Positions 8,503 through 17,822 of a stretch of 64,000 nucleotides of DNA are shown here, piece by piece (position 1 is the first letter of the stretch; every line of letters starts with the position of its first letter). The notes beneath the pieces are model-generated. The model did not search any database and was not told the DNA's origin. It worked only from the letters and a program-made list of their open reading frames with translations. The translations under genes were made by a program, and so were the position numbers. The stretch lies in NCBI RefSeq assembly GCF_019285775.1, contig NZ_CP079105.1, positions 3,542,603 to 3,606,602 on the forward strand, given 5' to 3'. The stretch comes from Skermania piniformis. GTDB lineage: Bacteria > Actinomycetota > Actinomycetes > Mycobacteriales > Mycobacteriaceae.

Positions 8503-9714
8503 TCATCCTCGTCTCCCGGCGAGGGTGGCGGTGACCACCGCGCGCACCCGTTCGGCGACCGCGTCAGCAGCGGCCGCGTCGAGCTTGCGGTCCAGATACA
8601 GGAAAGCCAGACCGTGCACCAAGGCCCACACGCCGGTCGCGGTCGATTCCGGATCGACCGAAGGGGCGGCGCGCTGGACGATGGCGGCGAGGTAGGCCTG
8701 GATGGCGGCGACTGCGTCCACCCGATCGGCACCGGCCGGATCGCAGCCGACGCCGAACATCACCTGGAACAGTCCCGGCCGGTCCAAGGCGAAGCGGACG
8801 TAGGCCACCGCAATCGTGGCCAGGTCGTCGACGGTGGCCGGGTCCGGGTGCGCCGCGACCAGCTGGGCGGCCAATTCCCGGTAACCGATTGCGGCGATCG
8901 CGGGCAACGACCATTCGACTGTGGCCTCGCCACCCTGCTGCGCGCTTCCGGCGGCCTCCGGGCCGACCGGCCGGGACACGGTCTGCCCGGTGCGGATGCC
9001 GCCGCCGATCGGCAGAATCTGCACCTCCGGCTCCGGCGCCACTTCCGGTTCCGCTGATTGCGGCTCGGCGGCCGCAGCAGTTCGCTGCGGCGCCGCGGCC
9101 GGAACGTCGCGCGGCACCGACGGACTACCGGGCAAACGCTCGGCAGGATGACGCAACGGGCGCTGTGCGGAACCGGATTCGTCGGATCGACGTACCCGGC
9201 CCGGCGAGGCCGCCGCGCACCCGGCGGCGATCAAGAATCCGCCGACGGCCGCGAGCGCGATGGTCGGTGCCACCGAAGCACGCAGCAGCGATTCGGTGCG
9301 CGACATCGCCGGGCGTACCGCATCGGCGGCGACCGGCGCCGCCGATCCGACCGGTGCTACCGCTCGCCGGCGGAGCAATTCGTCGGTGGGCAACCCGGCC
9401 GGCCGGGCAATTCCCGATCCGGTCAGCAGGTCCGGGATCCGCCCCTCGGGCGCCGGAGCTACCCGGGTGCCGAACACGCCGGACGCACTCTGCGGCCTAC
9501 CGGCGGACACGAGAACGTCGAGCACCGATCCGGCGGCCACCTCGACCGGAGCGTTCGGTTGCGGCGCAGCGCCGACCACCGGAGCGACCCCGAGCAAGAT
9601 GGCAGCCACCCCGGTCGCCGACCCGAACGATGCAGTCAGCAGATGCGTGGACGATGTGGCGCGTTTCGGTCTGGGCCCCGCAGTTCTTCTGGGCCCGGCA
9701 GTTCTCTTGGACAC
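8503..9714 (-). CDS. Membrane protein with TetR-type ligand domain but no HTH
   Basis: 403 residues. Two hydrophobic segments (about 26-50 and 147-170) enclose an Ala/Pro-rich segment, likely extracytoplasmic. A Pro-rich linker follows, then residues about 270-400 look like the WHG-type C-terminal domain of TetR regulators (YRELAAQLVAAH, YVRFALDRPGLFQVMF, VWALVHGLAFLYLDRKL). The DNA-binding half of TetR is absent and the frame is continuous, so this is either a real domain rearrangement that puts a ligand pocket on the membrane or an old fusion. It is not obviously a frameshift artefact. Its role is unknown. Confidence 0.72.
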   Translation of the reverse strand: MSKRTAGPRRTAGPRPKRATSSTHLLTASFGSATGVAAILLGVAPVVGAAPQPNAPVEVAAGSVLDVLVSAGRPQSASGVFGTRVAPAPEGRIPDLLTGSGIARPAGLPTDELLRRRAVAPVGSAAPVAADAVRPAMSRTESLLRASVAPTIALAAVGGFLIAAGCAAASPGRVRRSDESGSAQRPLRHPAERLPGSPSVPRDVPAAAPQRTAAAAEPQSAEPEVAPEPEVQILPIGGGIRTGQTVSRPVGPEAAGSAQQGGEATVEWSLPAIAAIGYRELAAQLVAAHPDPATVDDLATIAVAYVRFALDRPGLFQVMFGVGCDPAGADRVDAVAAIQAYLAAIVQRAAPSVDPESTATGVWALVHGLAFLYLDRKLDAAAADAVAERVRAVVTATLAGRRG

Positions 9715-9923
9715 GGCGGTTCCTTGTGATCGAGCTCCCCGACAAAACTCAAATCGGCAACGAAGCAGAGCCGAGACGGCTGGTATATCGCTTCGTTACC
9801 AAACCGTAGTGTAACGCAGGGCGCATGGCGTCGCCGCCCAGCCGACGACCCAGCGAAACTTCGATGAAGGAAACCTGATCCGGCCGACGTACACAGTTCA
9901 GGCCCGAAAGAAGGGAGAAGAAG
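9715..9923. promoter_or_regulatory. Upstream region with inverted repeat
   Basis: An inverted repeat CGTTAC (9794-9799) / GTAACG (9811-9816), 11 bp apart, lies upstream of the leftward membrane-protein gene and could be an operator. No gene is seen between here and the tRNA-derived repeat. Confidence 0.3.
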
Positions 9924-9970
9924 GAGGGTGGCCAGGGCCGGGATCGAACCGGCGACCTTCCGCTTTTCAG
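9924..9970 (-). repeat. attachment-site copy of tRNA-Phe 3' part
   Basis: 47 bp identical to 23901-23947. They contain the 3' part of tRNA-Phe up to the anticodon loop (TTTTCAG end), then diverge. No 5' tRNA half follows, so this is not a functional tRNA. Its position and orientation fit the distal end of an island integrated into the tRNA-Phe gene. Confidence 0.88.
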
Positions 9971-10029
9971 ACGCAGGCATTTCCACAGGTCAGACCTGGT
10001 GCCAGCGCGTTTCGTGCCCCTCGCGTGCA

Positions 10030-11166
10030 CCATCAGTGCTTAACGACGATTGCTCGCGGGAGCTTCGCAGCGTCACCACGGGCGGCCAGTTCGCTCAGCT
10101 GTTCCGCGAGTTCATGGTCGCGACCTTCGACGGCATGCATTTAGCGCAACGCCGCAGCCGCAGACGAATGACCCAGCCGCTTCTTGAGGTCGGTCAGCGT
10201 AGCGCCGGTGCTCGCGGCGAGTGTCTAACCCGTGTAGCGGAGATCGTGGAACGCGATATCCAACCCCGCCTTCCTGCGCGCCCGGACGAACGCCTGATAG
10301 ACGGTGTTCCCTCGCAGCGGCGACCCGTCGCGGCTCACGAAGAATCGTTCTCGGCCAGCCCACTTCGTCATGTGTTCGATCAGATGCGGGTGCGGATGCA
10401 GCGGAATCGTCACGTCCCGGTTTCCGGCGAACGTCTTCGGGTCCTTGTTGAACTTCGCCGAGCTTTCCAGCAGCTCCACTCGGTTCTTCCGGACCCGCAC
10501 GACGTTCGCCGCCAGGTCGACGTCAGCCGTCCGCAGCGCGCAGATTTCGCCACGCCGCAACCCGCACCAAGCCGCCAGTAGAACAGCCGCCCGGTAGCGA
10601 TCGGTGATGTTGTCGACCAGCTCAGCGACCTGCGCTGGATTGGCGATCTTCCGCTCGGTCGCCCTGTCTGCCCCAGCCCCCCCGAATCTGGCAGGGATTG
10701 ACCGTTATCGCGCCGTCGCGGACCGCGCAGTTCATCACCGTGCGCAGGAATCGGTACGACTGCGCGATCGACGTTCGCCCACCCGATCCGGCCAACGCTT
10801 TCGCGTACCAGCTCCGGACAACCGGTGGCGTGATCGCGACCAGCGGTAGGTCCAGCAGCTCGACCATGTGCAGCCGCATGTTCCGCCCGCAGGTTTCTGC
10901 CCACCGCTCGCCCACGTCGGGGCTATCCCGCAGATACGCTCGCGCGTAGTTGCCGAACAGTTCACGCCCCATCTTGTCGTCCAACCACACCCCGCGACTG
11001 ATATCGGCTTCGACGGCAACGAGCCATCGACCGGCATCGGTCTTGGTCCGGAATGTTTCAGTGCGTTCTGCCTACCACCGTTCGGTGCGATAAACGACGC
11101 CTGGTACCCGCCCGATGGCAGCTTGCGCACCTTGCCGAATCGCCGCCGGGAATCCGTCTTACTCAT
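10030..11166 (-). pseudogene. Tyrosine recombinase (integrase), inactivated
   Basis: Reading leftward from MSKTDSRRRFGKVRKLPSGG (start 11166), the protein passes through an SAM-like core-binding region (SWYAKALAG..., YRFLRTVMNCAV). It then passes through a catalytic domain (LAAWCGLRRGEICALR, FHDLRYTG, RLGHSSAAAALR). It needs at least two frameshifts, one at a G-run near 10676-10690. It also has two in-frame stops: TAG at 10225-10227, and TAA at 10141-10143 exactly where the catalytic Tyr should be (ALR-stop-MHAVEG). It cannot be active as encoded. It lies just inside the left attachment repeat. Confidence 0.85.
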
Positions 11167-11360
11167 CGAAGACTGACGACTCTGCCACCGCACCAGCGGA
11201 TCTCGATCGGATCGACCCGGCCCGCCTGGACGAACGATTCGAGGTCCGCCGCCGCGAAGCGGACATGACCACCGACCTTGTAGAACACGACGCGCCGCTC
11301 TGCGACCAGTCGGCGGATGAACCGCTCAGAAGTGAGCAGGTACTCCGCGGCCTCAGGACT
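11163..11360 (-). pseudogene. Excisionase-like HTH protein, truncated
   Basis: About 65 codons open to the left: PEAAEYLLTSERFIRRLVAE ... YKVGGHVRFAAADLESFV. This is the MerR-like winged helix of small excisionases next to integrases. The 5' end is lost where the neighbouring IS begins. Together with the adjacent integrase it forms a typical int-xis pair, now broken. Confidence 0.65.
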
Positions 11361-12623
11361 GATGCACGATCAGGTGACATCTGATCTGGCTTGCCTTCGG
11401 GTGGGTCGGGAAGGATGGAGCTGTGCCCAAGCCCTACCCGCAGGAGTTCGGTGACGACGTGGTTCGTCTCGCCCGTGATCGTGGCTACGGTGTCACGATC
11501 GAGCAGGTCGCGAAGGACTTCGGGGGTTCACCCGATGACCCTGCAGAAATGGATGCGCCGCGCCGACATCGACGAAGGTCGGCGGCCGGGTGTGTCCTCG
11601 ACCGAGTCCGCTGAGCTGCGGGAAGCGAACAAACGGATCAGGTTGTTGGAGCAGGAGAACGAGGTCCTGCGGCGCGCGGCGGCGTATCTGTCGCAGGCGA
11701 ACCTGCCGGGAAAGGATCTACCCGCTCGTGAGAGAGCTCGCCACCGACGGGGTACCCGTCGCGGTGTCGTGCCGGGTGTTGACGCTCTCCCGCCAGCCCT
11801 ACTACCGGTGGCTCGCCGGCCCGGTCACCGCCGCCGCACGGACCGAAGCGTATCGGGCGAACACGCTGTTCGACGCTCATCGCGACGATCCGGAGTTCGG
11901 GTACCGGTTGCTCGCCGACGAAGCCGACAACGCAGGTCAGCGGACGTGTGCACGAACAGCGTGGCGGATCTGCCGCGACAACGGCTGGTGGTCGAGATTC
12001 GGCAAGAAACGCGGCCGCAACAGTCAGCGGCCTGGGCCGCCCGTTCACGACGACCTCGTGCAACACAATTTCACTGCCGATGCTGCGGATCGGTGGTGGT
12101 TGACCGACGTCACCGAGCACCGCACAGGTGAAGGGAAGCTGTATCTGTGCGCGGTCAAGGATGGGTGTTCGGGCCGGATCGTCGGCTACAGCACCGATTC
12201 CCGTATGCACTCGATTCCGGCCGTACGCGCAGTCGAGGGTGCCCTCGCCCGCCCGGGGGCACGACCTGTCGGGTTGTATCGTGCACTCGGACAGAGGGTC
12301 TCAATTGCGGTCGCGGAAGCTCGTATCCACGCGCAACCGGCACGGCCTGGTCGGCTCGATGGGGGCGTGGCGGCGCATGCGGCGACAACGCCGCGATGGA
12401 GTCATTCTTCGCGCTACTGCAACGCAACGTCCTCGACCGCTGGCGGTGGGACACCCACGAACAACTCCGGATCGCGATCGTCACCTGGATCGAACGGACC
12501 TACCACCGCAGACGCCGCCAAGCCCGCCTCGCCCGATTGACCCCGATCGAATACGAGACCATCATCAACACCGCCGCAACCGCGGCATGACACCGAAACT
12601 GTCACCTGTTCGTGCATCAGTCC
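11356..12623 (+). mobile_element. Degenerate IS3-family element
   Basis: Near-perfect 24-bp terminal inverted repeats (11356-11379 and 12600-12623; starting GGACTGATGCACGA) enclose a two-ORF IS3-type element. No clear target duplication is seen. Both ORFs contain frameshifts, so it is probably immobile. Confidence 0.8.
11423..12590 (+). pseudogene. IS3-family transposase OrfA/OrfB remnants
   Basis: OrfA begins at GTG 11423 (PKPYPQEFGDDVVRLARD) and shifts frame at a G-run near 11520, after which HPMTLQKWMRRADIDEG and a Leu-rich coil follow. OrfB (ERIYPLVRELATDGVPVAVS ... WWLTDVTEHRTGEGKLYLC ... DNAAMESFFALLQRNVLD) is broken around 12240-12370. The family's first Asp (TDVTEH) and the C-terminal DNAAMESFF Glu are visible in different frames. 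Confidence 0.8.
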
Positions 12624-12665
12624 CAATCGTCCACGGACAACACTCGTCTGCGGTATCTGTGTCCC

Positions 12666-13205
12666 ATGTCGCAGCTGTCGTCAGTACTGAGCGCCGTAGC
12701 GGCTGCCATCGCGGTAATAGTCTCTGGCGTGGCGTTGGTTCTGACGGGACGACGAGAGCACCGAAAGTGGCTGCGAGATTCCCTGATGGACGCATACGTC
12801 GACTTCTTGGGGGCCAGCTTCAACCGTGGCAGCGGAAGAGCGCGCAGACTGCGGCTCTCGAATCAAGCTCCCGACGCCCGCGCGCTGAGGTCCTTGCAGG
12901 AAAGAGCCTCAGGTGTACATGCCGACTCGAACGAGAGCCTGACACGGTTACGGCTGATCGCACCGGCGTCTGTCGTCAAGGCCGCCGAGCAACTTCACAC
13001 GGCCGACGATGATCGGTGGTACGCGGCGGCCGAAGCCACGCCAGTGCCGAACGAGGATGAGTGGAGACGGCTCCAGGCGAGACAAAACGAAGCTCGTGAG
13101 CGGTTCATCAACGAGGCACGCCACTCGATCCGGCTCGATCGAGCGGCTGCAATCACGCCGTACCACGGCCCGTACGAAAGCCCGCTCTTCGATAGCCGCT
13201 CGTAG
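12666..13205 (+). CDS. Single-span membrane-anchored protein, unknown function
   Basis: 179 residues. An N-terminal membrane span (about 6-28, VLSAVAAAIAVIVSGVALVLTG) is followed by RREHRKWLRD and a helical cytosolic domain rich in Arg, Glu and Ala. No family recognised. This layout (one span plus helical domain) is common in uncharacterised actinobacterial proteins near mobile elements. Start ATG is chosen so the membrane span sits at the N terminus. It lies between two transposon remnants. Confidence 0.6.
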   Translation: MSQLSSVLSAVAAAIAVIVSGVALVLTGRREHRKWLRDSLMDAYVDFLGASFNRGSGRARRLRLSNQAPDARALRSLQERASGVHADSNESLTRLRLIAPASVVKAAEQLHTADDDRWYAAAEATPVPNEDEWRRLQARQNEARERFINEARHSIRLDRAAAITPYHGPYESPLFDSRS

Positions 13206-13394
13206 CCGGACGCGTACAGCTACGCAGTGGCGAAAGCACATCGATTCGGAGCATCGGCGAGCGCCTGACCCCAGCACCTTGCCGCCGACGTTGCCGAATT
13301 CCGCTGTATACGATCAAGGCGGCGCCTACGGCGCCGCGCCGGCCCTGTTAGTTCGCTCCGCTGGCGCACCGCGCCTGCGGGCCGGGGGACTGTC

Positions 13395-13790
13395 CGATGA
13401 ACGGTGTAAGTGGCGGTGTTCATGTCGGCGGTCCTGTGCTGCTGGCATGCGGTCGGCGAAGGTGATGGCGAACGCGTTGAGTGCGGGCTTCCACCGCATC
13501 GCCCATCGTGTCTGACCGGTGCCCTTCGGGTCCAGGCTCCGGGTGACCAGGTACAGGGTCTTCATCGCGGCCTGCTCGTTCGGGAAGTGCCCGCGAGCAC
13601 GCACGGCACGACGGTAGCGGGCGTTCAAGCTCTCGATCGCGTTGGTCGAGCACAGCACCCGCCGGATCTCGACGTCGTAGTCGAGGAAGGGGATGAATTC
13701 CTCCCAGGCGTTGTCCCACAACCGTCGGATCGCCGGGTAGGCGTGACCCCACTTGTCGGCGAACTCTTCCTACCGTGCCCGGCCCTCGCA
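13395..13790 (-). pseudogene. IS256-family (mutator) transposase C-terminal fragment
   Basis: The reading frame EEFADKWGHAYPAIRRLWDN ... STNAIESLNARYRRAVRARG ... WKPALNAFAITFADR is the C-terminal part of IS256 transposases, including the Glu of the NAIESLN motif. The N-terminal two thirds are missing, so it is a dead remnant. Confidence 0.82.
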
Positions 13791-13801
13791 ACCACATAGG
13801 A

Positions 13802-14060
13802 ACGAAACCCAGAGCACTTCATCGCGCTCAACGCTGCCCGTGACCAGATCATCAAAGCTGCCGGCCTGATCGCTGACACCATCGTCGACCTGATCGGCGC
13901 AATCGGCCGCCAGATCCTCGCCGACCCACTACCCCGACGCCGTCCCCGCAGCGCCCCCCGCGTGGTCAAACGAGCGATCTCGAACTACGCCCCACACCGC
14001 CAGCGCCAGACTCCGCGGCCCCAGCCACACCATCACCAGAATCGACGTCCACACCGGCGC
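13802..14060 (+). pseudogene. Transposase C-terminal fragment (IS4-like)
   Basis: The frame PEHFIALNAARDQIIKAAGL ... DTIVDLIGAIGRQIL ... PRSAPRVVKRAISNYA resembles the C-terminal tail of a DDE transposase of the IS4 type. A frameshift then gives RGPSHTITRIDVHTGA. It abuts the IS256 remnant, so one mobile element probably inserted in another. Confidence 0.55.
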
Positions 14061-14139
14061 GCCACCGTGACAACCACCACCACCGCCCAACTTGACGGCA
14101 TTGAGACTAGCTCTCCCACAGCCTCTTCTCCGGCCATTA

Positions 14140-14193
14140 CGCATACACTTGTCGGTAGGTGCACCTAAGGTGCATCTCTATGGACAGGACGCT
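14140..14193 (+). promoter_or_regulatory. Promoter/operator of the three-gene operon
   Basis: A perfect 12-bp palindrome TAGGTGCACCTA (14156-14167) is followed at once by a further half-site AGGTGCAT (14168-14175). A purine-rich GGACAGGA precedes the ATG. The dyad could be bound by the HTH protein encoded as the second gene (autoregulation); this is inference. Confidence 0.45.
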
Positions 14194-15030
14194 ATGACCA
14201 TCGGCCCGAACACGCCGCACGGCGTCGAGGACGTCCCTCTGGGGGATCTCCCGCCGGCTGATCCGACGCTGCTTGGCAACGCTCCGCTCGAAGTCGCAGT
14301 GATCGAGATCCGCTACACCTCGTCCATCGCGGAGATCTCCCCGGAGATCGCGGCTACCTTCCGCGACGAACTTGTGGAAAAAACCGGCCTCGACTACCCG
14401 ACCATCCAGCCCACGGTCCAGCAGCAGATGCGCATTGACTTCGGCACCAACGGCGTGTCGCAGGTCGCCGCTGAGTCCCGCGGGTGGCAGATCGCGTCGG
14501 CGGACGGTGCCCTTATCACCCTCATGCCCGACATCCTGATCATGCAGATGAACCGCTACGAGCGCTGGAGCACCAGCATGAAGACGCCGCTGGCCGTCCT
14601 CGTTGAGTCTCTCGCCCGACTGGTCAAGCCGTCGCTGGTGCACCGGATCGGTCTGCGCTACGTCGACCGCTTCCACGACAGCGGGTTCGACTCCGCTGCA
14701 GCGTGGCACGGCCGCATCGACGACACCCTCCTGGGGCCGGTACTTAATCCTGACTTCGGCAACAGCGTCCAGGGCGCCCAGCAGCAGGTGGAGATCCGCA
14801 TCGACGACCATCACGTTGCGCTGCTGCGCCACGGCCCGGTCCGGGACGACTCCGGCAAGTGTGTGCAGTACCTACTCGACACTGACGTGTTCCGTCACTC
14901 GTCGTTCACGTTCGACCCCGAACAGGTCGTGATCTCCGCGGAGCGCTTGAACCGCACGGCACTGTCGATCTTCCAGTCATCGGTCACCGACGCTTATCTG
15001 AAGGAGCTGCGGGAGGGAGGCGAGGGATGA
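14194..15030 (+). CDS. TIGR04255-family protein
   Basis: 278 residues, soluble, no signal peptide. The pattern GNAPLEVAVIEIRYTSSIAE near the N terminus and VHRIGLRYVDRF in the middle match what I know of the sporadically distributed TIGR04255 family, which has no established biochemical role. It is the first of three genes linked by 4-bp overlaps: its stop overlaps the start of the HTH gene (ATGA). Composition and frame look intact, unlike most neighbours, which suggests it is still selected. Confidence 0.8.
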   Translation: MTIGPNTPHGVEDVPLGDLPPADPTLLGNAPLEVAVIEIRYTSSIAEISPEIAATFRDELVEKTGLDYPTIQPTVQQQMRIDFGTNGVSQVAAESRGWQIASADGALITLMPDILIMQMNRYERWSTSMKTPLAVLVESLARLVKPSLVHRIGLRYVDRFHDSGFDSAAAWHGRIDDTLLGPVLNPDFGNSVQGAQQQVEIRIDDHHVALLRHGPVRDDSGKCVQYLLDTDVFRHSSFTFDPEQVVISAERLNRTALSIFQSSVTDAYLKELREGGEG

Positions 15031-15785
15031 CGATCATGCAGCAACAGCCGACCGGCTCCCGCGTGCTCCGGTCACCATCACGGGTGCGTGAGCGACGGGA
15101 TCGGCATCCGGCGCCCTGCGACGCAGCGAGCCCCTGGCTGAGCACGTTCGTGGAGATCAATTCGTCACCGGGGCTGCGGGATGTCGTCGCGCACTTCTCC
15201 GGCGCGCTCGATCCCTGCGTCTGGGATCAGATTCGCGTTGAGGTGTTCAAGGGCCTTGACGGCCAGCTCGACCTCCCGGGATCGGCGCTGTGGTTGACGG
15301 CCCCGTATACGTTCATCGACACGGTGGTGGTCGCCACCGACGGCGGCGTGGATGATACCGCCGATGTCGTAGACGCGTTCGAGCGCCTCCGCGCCGAGAC
15401 GGGCCTCACACAGAAGGAGATGTTCGAGGCGACCGGCATTAGCAAGCGCACCTTCCACTCCTGGTCGGACAAACCTGCCGGAAGCCGTCCACGTGTCGCC
15501 AGTTTGGGTCGGCTGTGGGAGCTGGCGGACGCCGTCGATGACCTGCGGGAGGCGCTGGATCAGCCCTTGAACAGATGGCTGCGCGGCGACAATAAGCGCA
15601 TCAGCGCACTGCTCGACGGCAGGTTTGATGAGCTCGTGGACCTGGCTGTGAATCTAGCGCCGTTCCCCAGACGTGAGATCGGCACCTCGGTCTACGAGGG
15701 GGTTGCGGAGTACGTAGAGACACCGATCATCCGTTCCGGCGGCCCGCTGGTGACTGAGGATGCCGAGGACGGATTCGCCCGGTGA
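15027..15785 (+). CDS. HTH protein of the three-gene operon
   Basis: 252 residues. An N-terminal domain of unknown type (residues 35-115) is followed by a helix-turn-helix around 125-150 (LRAETGLTQKEMFEATGISKRTFHSW). A C-terminal helical part (RLWELADAVDDL ... LNRWLRGDNKRISALLDGRFD) recalls the Xre/MbcA-type antitoxin fold. It could repress its own operon or regulate the two partners. Start ATG overlaps the upstream stop; its stop overlaps the next GTG. Confidence 0.65.
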   Translation: MTIMQQQPTGSRVLRSPSRVRERRDRHPAPCDAASPWLSTFVEINSSPGLRDVVAHFSGALDPCVWDQIRVEVFKGLDGQLDLPGSALWLTAPYTFIDTVVVATDGGVDDTADVVDAFERLRAETGLTQKEMFEATGISKRTFHSWSDKPAGSRPRVASLGRLWELADAVDDLREALDQPLNRWLRGDNKRISALLDGRFDELVDLAVNLAPFPRREIGTSVYEGVAEYVETPIIRSGGPLVTEDAEDGFAR

Positions 15786-16663
15786 CGATCGATCGGCTTC
15801 TACCGGAGTCATGGACCCCGGAGACGCTCGCCGCGCTGGAGCGGTGGAGGCAGGGGCACCTCATCAAGATGGACCGCGGCGCGTGGATCGTCCCGGCGTG
15901 GGTGGACGACCCCGTGACAGGTGAACCTTCTGCCGGTGGAGCAGTGGGTGAGGCGCGTGCGCGTTCCGCGCCGCTGAGCGACACCGGGTACGCGGCGGTG
16001 GTATCGCAGACCTGTGACATCGCGGGTGCCCCGGCGGCCCGGCACCCGTTGGTGCAGGTGTGCCCGGTCCGCGATATCTCCGCCTTCCCGGCGGAGAAGA
16101 TCCAGCAGATCAAGGACCACCAGGTCTCCGAGTACGTCTGGCTCAACCAGCCTCCGGTCAACGGTGCGACGTGGGCGGTTGACCTGCGGGCGACGGTGCC
16201 GGTAAGCAAAGGCCTGCTCGCGGCCGTCGAACCCGTCAAGGGATTCGCCTCGATTGAGGACGAGCTGATCCTGGGGCAACGCCTGGCCAGCAAACTCGCT
16301 CGAGCCGCGGTCCACGACGAGTTGGCTGGTCCTGTGTTCGAGGCCATGCGCAAGATGCTCTCGAAGGCGAAGAAGTCACGGGACTGGTGCGATGCGGTCG
16401 AACAGCTCCGGCTTGAAATCGTCGAGGGGACGGCGCTGTACCCGAAACGGGTGCGGCTACTCGTCTTGACGGATCATCGGTTCGGGCCGGCGGAGAGGAA
16501 GCCGCTCCGTGACGAGTGGAAGTCCCATCGAAAGGCACTGAACGCAGTCGGGATCACGTGGACGCCAATCCGGTTCTACACGGTGGACAAGTGCCCAGTG
16601 CGGATCTATCGGTCGACTGTGCCGATCGATACACCGACGCTTGACCGGGGCCGGTTCGTCTAA
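15782..16663 (+). CDS. 'QTCDI' protein of the three-gene operon
   Basis: 293 residues, soluble. The clearest local motif is VVSQTCDIAG (about residue 73-82), a Cys-containing segment shared by a group of uncharacterised proteins. Further charged segments are KIQQIKDHQVSEYVWLNQ and LVLTDHRFGPAERKPLRDEW. I do not recognise an enzyme fold. Start is GTG 15782, overlapping the previous stop by four bases. Operon structure suggests it works with the TIGR04255 and HTH proteins. Confidence 0.6.
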   Translation: MTIDRLLPESWTPETLAALERWRQGHLIKMDRGAWIVPAWVDDPVTGEPSAGGAVGEARARSAPLSDTGYAAVVSQTCDIAGAPAARHPLVQVCPVRDISAFPAEKIQQIKDHQVSEYVWLNQPPVNGATWAVDLRATVPVSKGLLAAVEPVKGFASIEDELILGQRLASKLARAAVHDELAGPVFEAMRKMLSKAKKSRDWCDAVEQLRLEIVEGTALYPKRVRLLVLTDHRFGPAERKPLRDEWKSHRKALNAVGITWTPIRFYTVDKCPVRIYRSTVPIDTPTLDRGRFV

Positions 16664-16915
16664 ACACTCGTCGGGTGTGATCAGGTTCGAGAACGCCGAA
16701 CATACAGCACGGGTTCGCCGCGGGTAGCGGTGAACTCGGGGTTATGCCCCTCCCTCGGAACAACCCTAGGCCGCTTAGGCCGCGACGAAGAGAAGCCATG
16801 GCACCGCGACACGCACGCATCGTGAACTCTCCGTTGTGTAGGTCGCGGCAACCTACTCTCATTCCTGCAGGACGTCGAGCATGGAGGCAGCCGGGTTACA
16901 GGTTCGATCCACGAG
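16664..16915. other. Intergenic stretch
   Basis: 252 bp with no convincing gene. Just upstream of 16916 the frame also encodes GSIHEV, which fits the N terminus of the following restriction enzyme family, so its true start may lie a few codons further left at a non-standard codon. Confidence 0.4.
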
Positions 16916-17503
16916 GTGATGGACGCATTCCGCGAAGCGCCGTCGAACTCGGAACGCGGGACCAAGTTCGAGAAGCTCATGGTCCGCTACTTCGACCTTG
17001 ATCCGCTGCTGTCGCAGCAGTACGACACGGTGTGGCGATGGATCGACTGGCCTGGCCGTAAAGGCAAGCCCGACACTGGAATCGACCTCGTCGCCCGCGA
17101 GCGCGACAGTGGTGAGTACACGGCGATCCAGTGCAAGTTCTACGAGCCGAAGCACCAGCTCCGCAAGGAGGACATCGATTCGTTCTTCACCGCGTCGGGT
17201 AAGAACCCGTTCAACAACCGGATCATCATCTCCACCACCGACCGGTGGGGGAAGAACGCGGAGGATGCGCTCGAGGATCAGACCATCCCGGTACAGCGGA
17301 TCGGCCTCGCGGAGATCGCCGATTCACCAATCGACTGGGACATCGCGTGGGTCGACGGCGACCTACGCATCGACGTCTCCGAAGCGACCCGTCACGAGCC
17401 ACGTCCGCACCAGGCGACGGCGATCGAGAAAGTGTTCGGGGGGGTCGGCGCTGGCAACGACCGCGGCAAGCTGATCATGGCGTGCGGTACCGGCAAGACG
17501 TTT
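16916..17503 (+). pseudogene. Type ISP-like restriction enzyme, N-terminal fragment
   Basis: About 195 residues of a protein normally well over 1,000 residues. A PD-(D/E)xK-like nuclease domain (GIDLVARERDSGEYTAIQCK, the Asp and QxK of the active site) is followed by the start of a helicase/translocase ending in Walker A (MACGTGKTF). The sequence is then replaced by IS3 DNA. The lost middle would hold the helicase motor and DNA methyltransferase. The C-terminal end survives about 2.8 kb away, beyond the IS elements. Confidence 0.8.
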
Positions 17504-17822
17504 GAGGTTCCCCAGAAAAAGTGGACACGGTTAGCTTGATTGCCGACTTGTACGTGGCGTGTCCCCTGTGAATGAGTCCGTCTGGTTTTAGAGTCCTGTA
17601 GCCCCGAGTGCGGGGCGGAAGGGACGATGAACTGATGGCTGGTCGGAAACGGCATTCCGCGAAGGACATCGTGCAGAAACTGCGCCGCGCGGACGAACTC
17701 GCCGCAGCAGGCAGCAACAGCGAACAGATCGCCGCCGAACTCGGGGTGTCGCCGGCGACGCTGTACAACTGGCGCCGCGCCTACGGCGGGATGGACACCG
17801 ACGCCGCCAAAGAACTCAAAGA

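Noticed and set aside
9924-9970. Second tRNA-Phe gene
   Set aside because: Only the 3' part is present; the 5' half and D arm are missing.
9928-10581. Rightward frame of 217 codons at the left island end
   Set aside because: It starts in the tRNA-Phe copy and runs antisense to the integrase remnant; no motif.
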